From: Thiobacillus sp.
GTDB taxonomy: Bacteria; Pseudomonadota; Gammaproteobacteria; Burkholderiales; Thiobacillaceae
Reading direction: 5' to 3'
Length of the DNA: 64,000 nt
Assembly (NCBI GenBank): GCA_016124745.1
Contig: WGNC01000008.1
Span: 248,001-312,000 of the forward strand
The notes below the pieces were generated by a model, which had not been told where the DNA came from, did not search any database, and was given only the letters and a program-made list of their open reading frames with translations. The translations under genes were made by a program, and so were the position numbers. Shown piece by piece: positions 1 through 8,849 of this stretch (within the stretch, counting starts at the first letter, position 1; each line of letters opens with the position of its first letter).

Positions 1-657
1 CAGTGAGATCACTGGCCAGCCCTTTTTCACTGCGTGCTCGCGCAAGGTGGGATCGGGGTCGACCGCGACGGGGTGATTGACCTTTTCCAGCAGTGGCAGG
101 TCGTTGTGCGAGTCGCTGTAGAACCAGCTGGTGTCGAGGCAGTCCAGCCGGGTGCCATGGGCTTCGAGAAAGCGCTCGAGGCGGCTGACCTTGCCTTCGC
201 GAAAGCAGGGCGTGCCGGCGACTTCTCCGGTGAAGCGGCCGTCGATTTCCTCGGGGTCGGTGGCGATCAGGTGCGCGACGCCGAACTCCTTTGCGATCGG
301 ACCGGTGACGAAGCTGTTGGTGGCGGTGATGATGGCGACCAGGTCGGCATCGTGCAGATGCCTGTCGACCAGATCGCGTGCGGCCCGGGTGATCATCGGC
401 CGGATGCGGGTTTCCAGGTATTCGGCGTGCCAGGCATCGAGCTGGGCGCGCGTATGGGTGGCGAGCGGGTGCAGCGCGAATGCGAGGAAGGCGTAGATAT
501 CCAGGCGCCCGGCCTTGTAGTCGTCGTAGAAGGCCTTGTTCTTGGCTTCGTAGTGCGCACCGTCGACCACGCCCTTGTGGATGAGGAATTGGCCCCATTC
601 GTAGTCGGAGTCTCCGGCGAGCAGGGTGTTGTCGAGGTCGAACAGGACGAGTTTCAT
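1..657 (-). CDS. HAD-superfamily phosphatase, subfamily IB (SerB-like), 3' end outside window
   Basis: The 219 visible residues begin MKLVLFDLDNTLLAGDSD, the HAD motif I (DxDxT) with the nucleophile Asp near residue 7. A motif II-like Thr occurs in IITATNSF and motif IV is SDSHNDLPLL. The spacing and the helical cap between motifs I and II resemble the HAD-IB hydrolases related to phosphoserine phosphatase. Small phosphomonoesters are the expected substrates in this family, but the actual one cannot be told. The start ATG is at 657; the reading frame stays open to base 1, so the C-terminus lies outside the window. The upstream side holds only a repeat before the next minus-strand gene. Confidence 0.85.
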   Translation of the reverse strand, partial: MKLVLFDLDNTLLAGDSDYEWGQFLIHKGVVDGAHYEAKNKAFYDDYKAGRLDIYAFLAFALHPLATHTRAQLDAWHAEYLETRIRPMITRAARDLVDRHLHDADLVAIITATNSFVTGPIAKEFGVAHLIATDPEEIDGRFTGEVAGTPCFREGKVSRLERFLEAHGTRLDCLDTSWFYSDSHNDLPLLEKVNHPVAVDPDPTLREHAVKKGWPVISL

Positions 658-714
658 GGCGGATGCACGTTACACGATTCAGGTTACAGAATTCATTAGG
701 GAAGCGCTGATTTA

Positions 715-757
715 TTCTGTTCGTGGTGAGCCCTTCGACAAGCTCAGGGCGAACGGA
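715..757. repeat. Dispersed REP-like repeat, family A, single copy
   Basis: This short sequence has the core CTTCGACAAGCTCAGG flanked by GTTCGTGGTGAGC and GGCGAACGG. The ends pair imperfectly with each other. The same core recurs in the window at 17605-17638, 28043-28136, 32131-32367 and 39494-39720, always between genes. It lies between a minus-strand HAD gene and the stop of another minus-strand gene. Repeats of this kind are frequent in betaproteobacterial genomes; a function as terminator or mRNA stabiliser is inference. Confidence 0.8.
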
Positions 758-777
758 CCAAATTGACCGGCGCCTCC

Positions 778-1461
778 TTAGACGAACGTGCCCTGGCCAC
801 GATCAAGCCAGAATTCGCGCAGTTCGTAGGCGCCCCACAGCGCCAGCGCAAGATGGTCCTCGCGACTGACGGCGCGCTCATCGGGGGTGAGTTCGTCGGG
901 CGGCGCGGCCAGCACGTAGAACGGGTCGAGCACTTCGTCGACGAAGGCTTCGTCCTTGCTGTCCGCGGGCAGGGCCCAGTCGGCCTCCCAGTATTCCACT
1001 GCCAGCAGGAAGCCGGCGGCCCACAGCTGGGCATAGGGTGGAATTCCGGCGGCTTTCAGATGCCGGGCTTCGGCTGCAGGCAATTCGGCCAGCAATCCCT
1101 GCCAGTCCATGACCAGCGGCGACAGTGCCCTGGGATCGGCCAGGTTTTCGATCGGCGCGGCGAGTGCACGGGCGATTTCCCGGCGCCGGCGTTCGAACAG
1201 CGCCAGAAAGCGTGCCTCGTCGGCTGCGTCCTCGAATACTGCTTCCAGACCTGCCTCACGGTCGAGCAGCACCGCAAAATATTCGTTGGGCGGGATAACG
1301 CGTGGACTGCAGACCAGCGCGGTGATGAAGCCGTCCAGACTTTCCAGCGAGATCTGCACGTCGGTACATTCGTCGACGAGATCGACGAGATCGGCCAGCT
1401 CATCGATCTCGTCATCGCCGAGCGGGGCATTGCGGGAAGGTGCTACAGGGCTGGCTGACAT
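778..1461 (-). CDS. YecA/UPF0149 family protein
   Basis: A 227-residue protein with the YecA/UPF0149 hallmark near the N-terminus: an acidic helix (DDEIDELADLVDLVDE), then LDGFITALVCSPRVIPPNEY. Tryptophan-rich helices follow in the second half (YWEADWALP, ALWGAYELREFW). Many family members end in a zinc-binding SEC-C tail; none is visible here. The ATG at 1461 is chosen because the family domain begins just after it; an in-frame ATG at 1512 would add about 17 residues without homology and would overlap the divergent gene at 1511. Molecular function of the family is unclear. Confidence 0.8.
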   Translation of the reverse strand: MSASPVAPSRNAPLGDDEIDELADLVDLVDECTDVQISLESLDGFITALVCSPRVIPPNEYFAVLLDREAGLEAVFEDAADEARFLALFERRRREIARALAAPIENLADPRALSPLVMDWQGLLAELPAAEARHLKAAGIPPYAQLWAAGFLLAVEYWEADWALPADSKDEAFVDEVLDPFYVLAAPPDELTPDERAVSREDHLALALWGAYELREFWLDRGQGTFV

Positions 1462-1510
1462 GGCAGGTCTCGCAGAGTGGATGGCGGAGAGCATCGCGTA
1501 AAATCCGCTC

Positions 1511-2179
1511 ATGAATTTTACCGCGCTTGTCCTTCCTCAATCATTTCATCTCGTCGGCTGGATCGGGCTGGCCTATCTGGCCTGGCGCTGGATGATGAGC
1601 GGAGACTGGCGCAGGCTCGCCGATCCTGAGACGCTGAACCTGTTTCTCGGCGCCACGGTGGCGGTGCTGGCGCTCTGGCAAATCCGCACCGGCGTGAAGC
1701 CCGGGCTCGCGTTTCATCTGTATGGCATGTCGGCCTTGACCCTGATGTTCGGTTTCTGGCGCGCGAGCTTCGCCGGCGTGCTGGTTCTGCTGACCAATGC
1801 CGTATTCGGGCGCGGCAACCTGACTTCACTGGGATTCGACGCACTCCTGCTGGCGGCGCTGCCCGCTGCGGTGAGCTGGGGCATGTTCCGCCTGCTGGAC
1901 CGCAAGCTGCCGAATCATTTTTTCGTCTATGTGCTGGGCAACGGCTTCTTTGGCACGGCGCTGGCCGTGGCGGCGATCGGTCTGGCCACCACGGCGGTGA
2001 TGACGCTGGCCGGCGTGTATTCGCTCGACTACCTGCTCGCGCAATACACCCCGTTCGCCACCTTGCTGATCAGTTGGGCCGAGGCGTTCTCCACCGGCAT
2101 GGCCATCACCGTGATCGCGGTGTACCGACCGGCCTGGCTGGAAACTTTCGATGACGTCAAATACCTTCAGAACAAATAG
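1511..2179 (+). CDS. CbiM-like integral membrane protein (putative ECF-type permease component)
   Basis: A 222-residue polytopic membrane protein with about six hydrophobic segments. Wording such as GLAFHLYGMSALTLMFGFWRASFAGVL and LLISWAEAFSTGMAITVIAVYRP resembles the CbiM/NikM substrate-capture family of energy-coupling-factor transporters for cobalt or nickel. The N-terminal Met-His metal motif of true CbiM is not evident, and no CbiN, CbiQ or CbiO partner lies nearby, so metal transport is not shown. It starts 49 bp from the divergent YecA-like gene and its last 29 bp overlap the start of hrpA, suggesting joint transcription. Confidence 0.6.
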   Translation: MNFTALVLPQSFHLVGWIGLAYLAWRWMMSGDWRRLADPETLNLFLGATVAVLALWQIRTGVKPGLAFHLYGMSALTLMFGFWRASFAGVLVLLTNAVFGRGNLTSLGFDALLLAALPAAVSWGMFRLLDRKLPNHFFVYVLGNGFFGTALAVAAIGLATTAVMTLAGVYSLDYLLAQYTPFATLLISWAEAFSTGMAITVIAVYRPAWLETFDDVKYLQNK

Positions 2180-5100
2180 CCCCTTGCAGATTACCTACCC
2201 TGACTTGCCGGTCAGCAAATGCCGCGACGACATCCTCGCCGCGCTGCAAAAGAACCGGGTGCTGATCCTGTGCGGCGAAACCGGTTCGGGCAAGACCACG
2301 CAGATTCCCAAGATGTGCCTGGAAGGCCAAATGGGATCAGCGGCGGCCCGGCCCGGCAAGCTCATCGGCTGTACCCAGCCGCGCCGCATCGCCGCGCGTT
2401 CGGTGGCCGCGCGCATCGCGCAGGAGCTCGGTGGCGAACTCGGCGGTCTGGTCGGTTACAAGGTGCGCTTCACCGACAAGGTGCGCCACGACACCGCGAT
2501 CAAGGTGATGACCGACGGCATCCTGCTGGCCGAAAGCCAGGGCGACCCGCTGCTCTCGCGCTACGACACCATCATCATCGACGAGGCCCACGAGCGCAGC
2601 CTCAACATCGATTTCCTGCTCGGGTACCTGAAGACGCTGGTGGAAAAGCGCAACGACCTGCGCGTGGTCATCACCTCCGCCACCATCGACGCCGAGCGCT
2701 TTTCCAGACATTTCAACGACGCACCGGTGATCGAGGTGTCGGGGCGCACCTACCCGGTGGAAATCCGCTGGCGGCCCATCGAGAGCGAAGACCCCCCCTC
2801 TCCCCAACCCTCTCCCGCAAGCGGGAGAGGGAGCAAACGTGATGCCCAAACCGATTTAACCGCGGCCATACTCGATGCCACCGACGAACTGGCGCGCCTG
2901 GGCTCCGGCGACATCCTGGTGTTTCTGCCGGGCGAGCGTGAGATTCGTGACACCGCCGAAGCCTTGAGAAAACACCATCCGCCCGGCACCGAAATCCTGC
3001 CGCTGTTCTCCCGCCTGTCGGTGGCCGAGCAGGACGCGATCTTCAAGCCGACGAACGCGCTGCGCCGCATCGTGCTGGCGACCAACGTCGCGGAAACCTC
3101 GCTCACGGTGCCCGGCATTCGCTATGTGATCGATCCCGGCACCGCGCGAGTGAAGCGCTATTCGGCGCGCAACAAGGTCGAGCAACTGCTGATCGAAAAG
3201 GTATCGCAGGCCTCGGCCAATCAGCGCGCCGGGCGCTGCGGCCGGGTGGCCGACGGCGTCTGCATCCGCCTCTACGACGAGGCTGATTTCAATAACAGGC
3301 CACGCTTCACCGATCCAGAACTGCTGCGCTCCTCGCTTGCCGGCGTCATCCTGCGCATGAAGTCGCTGGGCCTCGGCGACGTGGTGGGGTTTCCCTTCCT
3401 CGATGCGCCGAGTTCGCGTCTGGTCACCGACGGCTACCAGCTGCTGGCGGAACTGCACGCGCTCGACGAGCAGGGGCAACTGACCAAGATCGGCACCCGG
3501 CTTGGCAGGCTGCCGCTCGACCCGCGCATCGCCCGCATGCTGTTGGCGGCGGAGCAGCAGCGCTGCGTGCGCGAGGTGCTCATCATCGCCAGCGCGCTGT
3601 CCGTTCAGGATCCGCGCGACCGCCCGATGGAACGCGCGCAGGCTGCGGACGAGAAGCACAAGTTGTTTGCTGACGAGCGTTCCGACTTCATGGGCTGGCT
3701 CAAGCTATGGCGCTGGTACGAGGAACAGGTGCAGCACAAGAAAACCAACCGCCAGCTGCAGGCGCTGCTGCAGGATCATTTTCTGTCGCCGCGGCGGATG
3801 CGCGAGTGGCGCGATATCCACGGCCAGCTGCACGCGCAGATGGCCGAACTTGGCCTGCGCGAAAACGACAAGGACGCCGGCTATGACGCGATCCATCAAG
3901 CCCTGCTGAGCGGCCTGCTTGGCAACATCGGCTTTCATTCCCCCTCCCCAACCCTCCCCCGCTCGCGGGAGAGGGGGCAAACGCCGAGCCCAAACCGATT
4001 GAACGAAGGCTATTACCAGGGTGCGCGCGGCATCAAGCTGTCGATCCATCCCGGCTCGGCGCTGGCGAAAAAGGGTCCGAAGTGGATCATGGCGGCCGAG
4101 CTCACCGACACCGGACGGCTGCTCGCGCGCACCGTCGCCGAGGTGCGCCCGGAGTGGATCGAAGCCGCTGGCCGTCACCTGCTGACGCGCATGTACATCG
4201 AGCCGCATTGGGAGAAGGACGGTGCACGCGTGGTGGCGTTCGAACGCGTGAGCCTGTATGGCATCACGCTGGCGCCGCGGCGCAAGATCCACTACGGCAG
4301 CATCGACCCGGTGCTGTCGCGCGAATTGTTCATTCGTGGTGCACTGGTGGCGGGCGAGTACGACACGCAAGCGCCCTGGTTCACGCACAACCGCGCACTG
4401 ATCAAGGAAATCGAGGAGCTCGAGCACAAGGCAAGAAAATCCGGCGTCTGGCTGGACGAGGAACGCATCTTCCGCGCATTCGATGCGCGCATCCCGGCCG
4501 ACCTCCACAACGGCGCGGCGTTCGAGAAATGGCGGCGGGGCGCCGAGCAGGTCGATCCGAAAGTGCTGTTCCTGCAGCGCGAGGATATTCTGGGAGAAGG
4601 GCTGGGCGCCGATCACACGCTGTTTCCGGAAACGATGACGGTCGACGGTGTTGCCTGCAAGCTCAAGTATCGTTTCGAGCCGGGCCACGCGCTCGACGGC
4701 GTGACGCTGCACTTGCCGCTGTTTCTGCTCAACCGCATCGAGCCGGCTCAGGTCGGCTGGCTGGTGCCCGGCCTGATCCGGGAGAAACTCACGCTGCTGC
4801 TGAAGTCCCTGCCCAAGGACAGGCGCCGTCCCTTGATTCCTCTGCCTGATACGGTGACGGCATTTCTTTCCGCCGCCGGGCCGGGCAAGCAGCCGCTGAC
4901 CGATGCGCTGGCGGGTTTCATCCGCAAGCAAACCGCCGCCGATATCCACCCCGACGAATGGGGGCGCGAATTGCCGGCCCACCTGCTGATGAATGTCAGC
5001 GTGATCGACGACAGCGGCCAGGAACTCGCCAGCGGACGCGATCTGGCCGCGCTGCGCCAGCAGTTGGGCGGTGCGGCGCGCATCACCTATGGCGGCGGTG

Positions 5101-5984
5101 CCGAGGATAGCGAGTTCGAGCGCACGGGCCTTGTCGAATGGAATTTCGGCGACCTGCCCGAGCAGGTGAAATTCAAGCGCGGCGGGCGCGAACTCAGCGG
5201 CTATCCGGCGCTGGTCGACAACGGCGAGAGTGTCGACCTGCGCCTGCTCGATGCGGCCGACGTGGCGGAGAAGGAGAGCCGCCGCGGCGCGGTGCGCCTG
5301 CTGCGCATTGCGCTGGCCGCCCAGTTCAAGCAGCTCGACAAGGACCTCTCCCGCGAAACGGCACTGGCGCTGAAATACCGCAGCTTCGGCAGTCCCGAAC
5401 AGCTTCGCGCCGCATTGATCGACGCCATTGCCACGCGCGCGCTGCTGGGCGACGACGATACCCCTCGCGACGAGAAGACGTTCAGCAAACAGAAAGAACG
5501 CGCCAAACCCAAAGTTGCCGTGGTTAAACAGGCGCTGCTGCGCGACGTCGCGGAAATCCTCGACCTGCACGCGCAGGTGGCGGTACGGCTCGACGCCAGG
5601 CCGCAGTTCACCGCCGCGATGCGCGACGAAACCACGCATCTCGCCGCGCTGGTGTCTGCGGACTTCATCACTGCCACCCCATGGGCGCACCTCAAGGACC
5701 TGCCACGTTACCTGCGTGGCATCCTCAAGCGGCTGGAAAAGCTGCCTGCCGCCGAGCAGCGCGATGCGCGGGGCATGGCCGGGGTGCTGACGCTGCAGAA
5801 CAAGTACCTGGCGCGTCGCGCACAGGTCAAGGGCGAGGGCCCCGCCGAACTGGAAGACTTTCGCTGGCAACTGGAAGAGCTGCGGATATCCCTCTTCGCG
5901 CAGGAACTGAAGACGCCCTATCCGGTGTCGGTGAAGCGGCTCGACAAAGTGTGGGACGAGATTGCCAGACAGCCTTTGAATTGA
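2151..5984 (+). CDS. hrpA: ATP-dependent RNA helicase HrpA
   Basis: A 1277-residue DEAH-box helicase. Walker A is GETGSGKTT (residues 42-50) and the DEAH box is IIDEAHERSLNIDFLL (about 144). SAT follows in ITSATIDAERF, and motif VI is QRAGRCGR. A helicase-associated HA2/OB region and the long C-terminal DUF3418-type region typical of HrpA follow (E. coli HrpA is about 1300 residues). In E. coli HrpA acts on stalled ribosomes and mRNA maturation. Two in-frame palindromic repeats insert extra residues at about 214-238 and 597-618, both between conserved blocks. The start at 2151 overlaps the preceding gene by 29 bp; the next ATG would remove the ATPase motif. Confidence 0.95.
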   Translation: MTSNTFRTNSPLQITYPDLPVSKCRDDILAALQKNRVLILCGETGSGKTTQIPKMCLEGQMGSAAARPGKLIGCTQPRRIAARSVAARIAQELGGELGGLVGYKVRFTDKVRHDTAIKVMTDGILLAESQGDPLLSRYDTIIIDEAHERSLNIDFLLGYLKTLVEKRNDLRVVITSATIDAERFSRHFNDAPVIEVSGRTYPVEIRWRPIESEDPPSPQPSPASGRGSKRDAQTDLTAAILDATDELARLGSGDILVFLPGEREIRDTAEALRKHHPPGTEILPLFSRLSVAEQDAIFKPTNALRRIVLATNVAETSLTVPGIRYVIDPGTARVKRYSARNKVEQLLIEKVSQASANQRAGRCGRVADGVCIRLYDEADFNNRPRFTDPELLRSSLAGVILRMKSLGLGDVVGFPFLDAPSSRLVTDGYQLLAELHALDEQGQLTKIGTRLGRLPLDPRIARMLLAAEQQRCVREVLIIASALSVQDPRDRPMERAQAADEKHKLFADERSDFMGWLKLWRWYEEQVQHKKTNRQLQALLQDHFLSPRRMREWRDIHGQLHAQMAELGLRENDKDAGYDAIHQALLSGLLGNIGFHSPSPTLPRSRERGQTPSPNRLNEGYYQGARGIKLSIHPGSALAKKGPKWIMAAELTDTGRLLARTVAEVRPEWIEAAGRHLLTRMYIEPHWEKDGARVVAFERVSLYGITLAPRRKIHYGSIDPVLSRELFIRGALVAGEYDTQAPWFTHNRALIKEIEELEHKARKSGVWLDEERIFRAFDARIPADLHNGAAFEKWRRGAEQVDPKVLFLQREDILGEGLGADHTLFPETMTVDGVACKLKYRFEPGHALDGVTLHLPLFLLNRIEPAQVGWLVPGLIREKLTLLLKSLPKDRRRPLIPLPDTVTAFLSAAGPGKQPLTDALAGFIRKQTAADIHPDEWGRELPAHLLMNVSVIDDSGQELASGRDLAALRQQLGGAARITYGGGAEDSEFERTGLVEWNFGDLPEQVKFKRGGRELSGYPALVDNGESVDLRLLDAADVAEKESRRGAVRLLRIALAAQFKQLDKDLSRETALALKYRSFGSPEQLRAALIDAIATRALLGDDDTPRDEKTFSKQKERAKPKVAVVKQALLRDVAEILDLHAQVAVRLDARPQFTAAMRDETTHLAALVSADFITATPWAHLKDLPRYLRGILKRLEKLPAAEQRDARGMAGVLTLQNKYLARRAQVKGEGPAELEDFRWQLEELRISLFAQELKTPYPVSVKRLDKVWDEIARQPLN
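2791..2862. repeat. REP-like element, family B, inside hrpA (copy 1, in frame)
   Basis: A perfect inverted repeat CCCTCTCCCGC-AA-GCGGGAGAGGG occupies 2808-2831, preceded by a C-rich run and followed by GGAGCAAACG and a CCCAAACCGATT tail. The same composite recurs at 3939-4005 in the same gene. It encodes about 24 residues (beginning PPSPQPSPASGRGSKRD) between the first RecA domain strand YPVEIRWRPIE and the second RecA domain (GDILVFLPGEREI). The frame is kept open through the palindrome. Confidence 0.85.
3939..4005. repeat. REP-like element, family B, inside hrpA (copy 2, in frame)
   Basis: Second copy of the element at 2791-2862, with an inverted repeat at 3952-3975 that has one mismatch and the shared tail GGGGCAAACG...CCCAAACCGATT. 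It is read in a different frame from copy 1, giving HSPSPTLPRSRERGQTPSPN instead of PPSPQPSPASGRG. It falls between GLLGNIGF and YYQGARGIKLSIHPGS, a variable junction in HrpA. Confidence 0.85.
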
Positions 5985-6070
5985 TCAGGCCTGGGCGTCT
6001 CAGTGTCTGCTCGCGCAAGTCTTGCTATATTTGGCCCGTCATCGACCCAGACTTACCAAACCAGACGCCC

Positions 6071-6646
6071 ATGAGCGAGCGCGTATTCAACCTGCCGAAC
6101 GTCATCACCCTGCTGCGTCTGGCGGCAGTTCCGGTGGTGGCATGGCTGATCCAGCAGCAGCGCTGGGAGGCTGCCTGCTGGCTTTTCCTGGCCGCTGCCG
6201 TGTCGGATGGCATCGATGGCTTGCTGGCACGCTGGCTCGATCAGATGACCCAGCTGGGCGCCGCGCTCGATTCAGTCGCCGACAAGGCCTTGGGGCTGGT
6301 GACGCTGGTGTTGCTGACACAGGCGGAGGCCATCCCGGTCTGGGTGACGCTGGCCATCCTGCTGCGTGACAGCATCATCGTGCTGGGCGCCTTGAGCTAC
6401 CGGGGGCTGGCGGGTCATCTGGAAATCCATCCCACCTGGCTCGGCAAGACGCACATGGCGGCCGAATTCGCGCTGTTGACGCTGGTGCTGGCCGATTTGG
6501 GCAAACTGCTGGCGCTGGATGAATGGCTGCAGCCGCTCTTCGTGACGGTATTCGTCATCGCCGTGGTGTCCGGCATTCAGTATGTGTGGATCTGGAGTGC
6601 CAAGGCCCGGCGTGAGCGCGCCGCGGCACGCATCCGCTCTCACTGA
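6071..6646 (+). CDS. CDP-alcohol phosphatidyltransferase family protein
   Basis: A 191-residue membrane enzyme beginning MSERVFNLPNVITLLRLAAVP, typical of PgsA and cardiolipin-synthase-like members. The complete family signature is present: SDGIDGLLAR, then eight residues, G, three residues, D, three residues, D (GAALDSVADK, about residues 48-75). Four to five further hydrophobic helices follow. The family transfers a phosphatidyl group from CDP-diacylglycerol to an alcohol; glycerol-3-phosphate is likely but not proven. The ATG at 6071 is used because the conserved N-terminus starts there. Its 3' end overlaps the convergent diguanylate cyclase by 7 bp. Confidence 0.85.
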   Translation: MSERVFNLPNVITLLRLAAVPVVAWLIQQQRWEAACWLFLAAAVSDGIDGLLARWLDQMTQLGAALDSVADKALGLVTLVLLTQAEAIPVWVTLAILLRDSIIVLGALSYRGLAGHLEIHPTWLGKTHMAAEFALLTLVLADLGKLLALDEWLQPLFVTVFVIAVVSGIQYVWIWSAKARRERAAARIRSH

Positions 6647-7851
6647 AACTCGAGGTGGTGCTGGCGCACCGATTCGCTGCCCGACTTGACGCGATACATG
6701 GCAGCATCGGCGGCGCGCATCAGGGCATCTTCGTCGGCACCGTCGTCGGGGTAGAGCGCCTGGCCGATGCTGGCAGAGATTTCCACGTCGAGTCCAAAGA
6801 AATGTGAATCCGTATTCAGCGCTTCCCCTATCTTGTGCGCGGTCGCGATGAATTCCTCGCGTCCCTGCACGCCGTCGAGCAACACCACGAACTCGTCACC
6901 GCCCAGGCGTGCGACCGAATCGGAATCACGAATGCTGGAGCTGAGGCGCTTTGCCACTTCGGTCAGCACCGCGTCGCCCACATGGTGGCCGTGCTGATCG
7001 TTGATGGCCTTGAAGCGGTCGAGATCCACATACAGGATGCCCACCTTGCCGCCGTAGCGATTCGCATGGCGGATGGCCTGCTGCAGCCGGTCGTACAGCA
7101 GCCGACGGTTGGCCAGGCCGGTGAGCGGATCATGCGAGGCCTCCTGGCGCAACGCTGCGCGCGAGCGTTCGAGTTCCACCATCTGTTCCTCTATCAGTTG
7201 TGATTTCTGGCTGACTTTGCGCACCGTACGCCAGGCAATGAGCAGCGCCATGGCGATCGCCACGATGCCGAATATCAGCGTAAGCAGGAAGGTGTGCCGG
7301 TAGGTTTGCTGGGCCTGTTGCTGGGCGGCCAGGTTGGCCTGTTGATAGAGAACGCGCATGTCGGCCAGTTGCCGGTTGAAGGCTTCCTGCAGGGGAATCG
7401 CTTCCTCCACCAGCATTTGGCGTGCCGCTGCATCGCGGCCGGCCGTGAGCAGGTCGACCACCTGTTCCTGCACCGTTTGAATATCGGCGATCACGCGGGA
7501 CTGGTCATCGAAACTCCGTTGCTCGTCAGGCGTGAAGCCCATCTGGCGCAAGGCGTTGCGTCCACTGCCCACCAGAAATCCGGCACGGTTGAAATTCAGG
7601 AAAAATTCGTCGCGCTCGAACGGGTCATCGGCCAGCGCCATGCGGAACAGGCTGTCAGTGCGGGTGTGCGCCGCCACCTGGGTCTGGGTGATGAGGTCGA
7701 TCTTGCGATCATGAATCTCGACTACGGTGCGCAACTGCGTGCCCAGCGCATGCAGTTGCACCAGGCCGTTGAAAGCCAATCCGCAAATCAGGACGATCAG
7801 GGCGACGAAGGCGGTGCTGGTGATGAGTGAGATGCCGCGTGGCGGGAACAT
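6640..7851 (-). CDS. Membrane-anchored diguanylate cyclase (GGDEF)
   Basis: A 403-residue protein with a TM helix at about 8-28, a periplasmic helical sensor region of roughly 160 residues (4-helix-bundle MCP-like, Gln/Asp-rich) and a second TM helix at about 190-210. A C-terminal GGDEF domain follows (SHDPLTGLANRRLLYDRL to the end). The active-site motif is RLGGDEF, near residue 317. The product-inhibition I-site RDSD lies five residues before it, so an active, feedback-inhibited c-di-GMP synthase is expected. No EAL domain is present. It is transcribed alone, convergent with the phosphatidyltransferase gene. Confidence 0.9.
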   Translation of the reverse strand: MFPPRGISLITSTAFVALIVLICGLAFNGLVQLHALGTQLRTVVEIHDRKIDLITQTQVAAHTRTDSLFRMALADDPFERDEFFLNFNRAGFLVGSGRNALRQMGFTPDEQRSFDDQSRVIADIQTVQEQVVDLLTAGRDAAARQMLVEEAIPLQEAFNRQLADMRVLYQQANLAAQQQAQQTYRHTFLLTLIFGIVAIAMALLIAWRTVRKVSQKSQLIEEQMVELERSRAALRQEASHDPLTGLANRRLLYDRLQQAIRHANRYGGKVGILYVDLDRFKAINDQHGHHVGDAVLTEVAKRLSSSIRDSDSVARLGGDEFVVLLDGVQGREEFIATAHKIGEALNTDSHFFGLDVEISASIGQALYPDDGADEDALMRAADAAMYRVKSGSESVRQHHLEFQ

Positions 7852-7878
7852 GGCGTTGTGCGCTCGGAGCCGTATGAC

Positions 7879-8451
7879 CTATTTATCGGGCAACGGACCC
7901 GAATGCTGCAGTCCGGAGCGCTGCAGGGCTTGCAGGGCATGCGCCACTTCCTGCGCGTGACTGCTCGGGTCGACCTTGTCGAAACGTGCGGCGATGCGGC
8001 CATCCGGCGCGATGATGAAGGTGTGGCGTCGCGCGAATCGCACCAGGCCGAGATTCAGCAGGCTGCCGTAAGCCGCGGCCGTCTGCCCGTCCGGGTCGGA
8101 CAGGAGGGCGAACGGCAACTGGTATTTTTCTTTGAAACGGGCGTGCGACTGCGCATCGTCGACGCTGACCCCGACGATGGCCGCACCGAGGTCACCCAGC
8201 GTGCCGATGTCGTCGCGAAAGCGGCACGCCTCGCGGGTGCAGCCGGGCGTGTCGTCCCGGGGATAGAAGTACAGCACCAGCCAGCGTCCGCCGTAATCAC
8301 CCAGGCGATGCGTGTTGCCATCCTGGTCCTGCAAGGCAAAATCAGGTGCCGCGCTGCCTTCTGCCCGTTGCGAGCCTGGCCTCAACATCCAGAACCCCGC
8401 GCTTGCCAGCAGCAACAGGACCGCCAGTCCACCAAATATGAGTTTGATCAT
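7879..8451 (-). CDS. Membrane-anchored peroxiredoxin, PrxQ/BCP type
   Basis: A 190-residue protein. A hydrophobic N-terminal anchor (IFGGLAVLLLLASAGFWML) precedes a thioredoxin-fold peroxiredoxin domain. The peroxidatic cysteine is in YPRDDTPGCTREAC, and the second Cys five residues later is the PrxQ-type resolving position. The domain should face the periplasm and reduce peroxides. ATG 8451 is preferred over an in-frame TTG at 8463 because a strong ribosome binding site (GGAGAGG) lies just before it. It sits 27 bp upstream of the cyclase gene on the same strand and may share its transcript. Confidence 0.88.
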   Translation of the reverse strand: MIKLIFGGLAVLLLLASAGFWMLRPGSQRAEGSAAPDFALQDQDGNTHRLGDYGGRWLVLYFYPRDDTPGCTREACRFRDDIGTLGDLGAAIVGVSVDDAQSHARFKEKYQLPFALLSDPDGQTAAAYGSLLNLGLVRFARRHTFIIAPDGRIAARFDKVDPSSHAQEVAHALQALQRSGLQHSGPLPDK

Positions 8452-8511
8452 GTCCTCTCCCAAACCCCATCATAGACGGCGCACGCTCGCATCGGGGGGA
8501 TGCGGGACGGT

Positions 8512-8540
8512 TCGGCAATCCATCCGGGATTCGTTAGAAT
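8512..8540 (+). promoter_or_regulatory. Putative promoter of tRNA-Arg
   Basis: A TAGAAT -10 hexamer at 8535-8540 is followed by a G+C-rich discriminator (GCGCG) and the tRNA 5' end at 8550, a pattern common for stable-RNA promoters. The -35 region (TCGGCA at 8512-8517) is weak. Confidence 0.4.
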
Positions 8541-8549
8541 GCGCGTCTC

Positions 8550-8625
8550 GCCCCGGTAGCTCAGTGGATAGAGCAACCCCCTCCTAAGGGGTAGGTCGGA
8601 CGTTCGATTCGTCTTCGGGGCGCCA
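8550..8625 (+). tRNA. tRNA-Arg (anticodon CCT)
   Basis: A 76-nt cloverleaf can be drawn. The acceptor stem GCCCCGG pairs with TCGGGGC (one G-U), the discriminator is G and a CCA end is encoded. The D arm is GCTCAGTGGATAGAGC and the anticodon stem ACCCC/GGGGT carries the loop CTCCTAA with anticodon CCT. The T arm contains TTCGATT. It reads AGG codons. The tRNA is followed directly by lower-G+C glycosyltransferase genes; tRNA-Arg genes are common integration sites. Confidence 0.97.
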
Positions 8626-8849
8626 TATATACATGAGCTTAGCGATTTTCGGTGCTATGCTCAGCGCCTGAAAAATCGCCGGAAAACCACCTGGCATAAA
8701 TGCCCCACTTCATTAGTAGCGGGTGCTTGAGCCCAGTGCTTAAGGAGCCTGCCGATTGAGCTTGGCTGGGTGCAGGTCTCTTGTTTGGCGGTCTGCCGGC
8801 TGAACAGATCTGGACATCTATTACGCATGAAATGCTTGGGAATTCATAG

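Noticed and set aside
34-699. A 221-codon plus-strand frame at the window start
   Set aside because: It is antisense to the HAD phosphatase, which has all family motifs.
3705-5870. A 721-codon minus-strand frame opposite hrpA
   Set aside because: No domain, no ribosome binding site, and composition (Gln/Ala/Arg) typical of antisense frames in G+C-rich genes.
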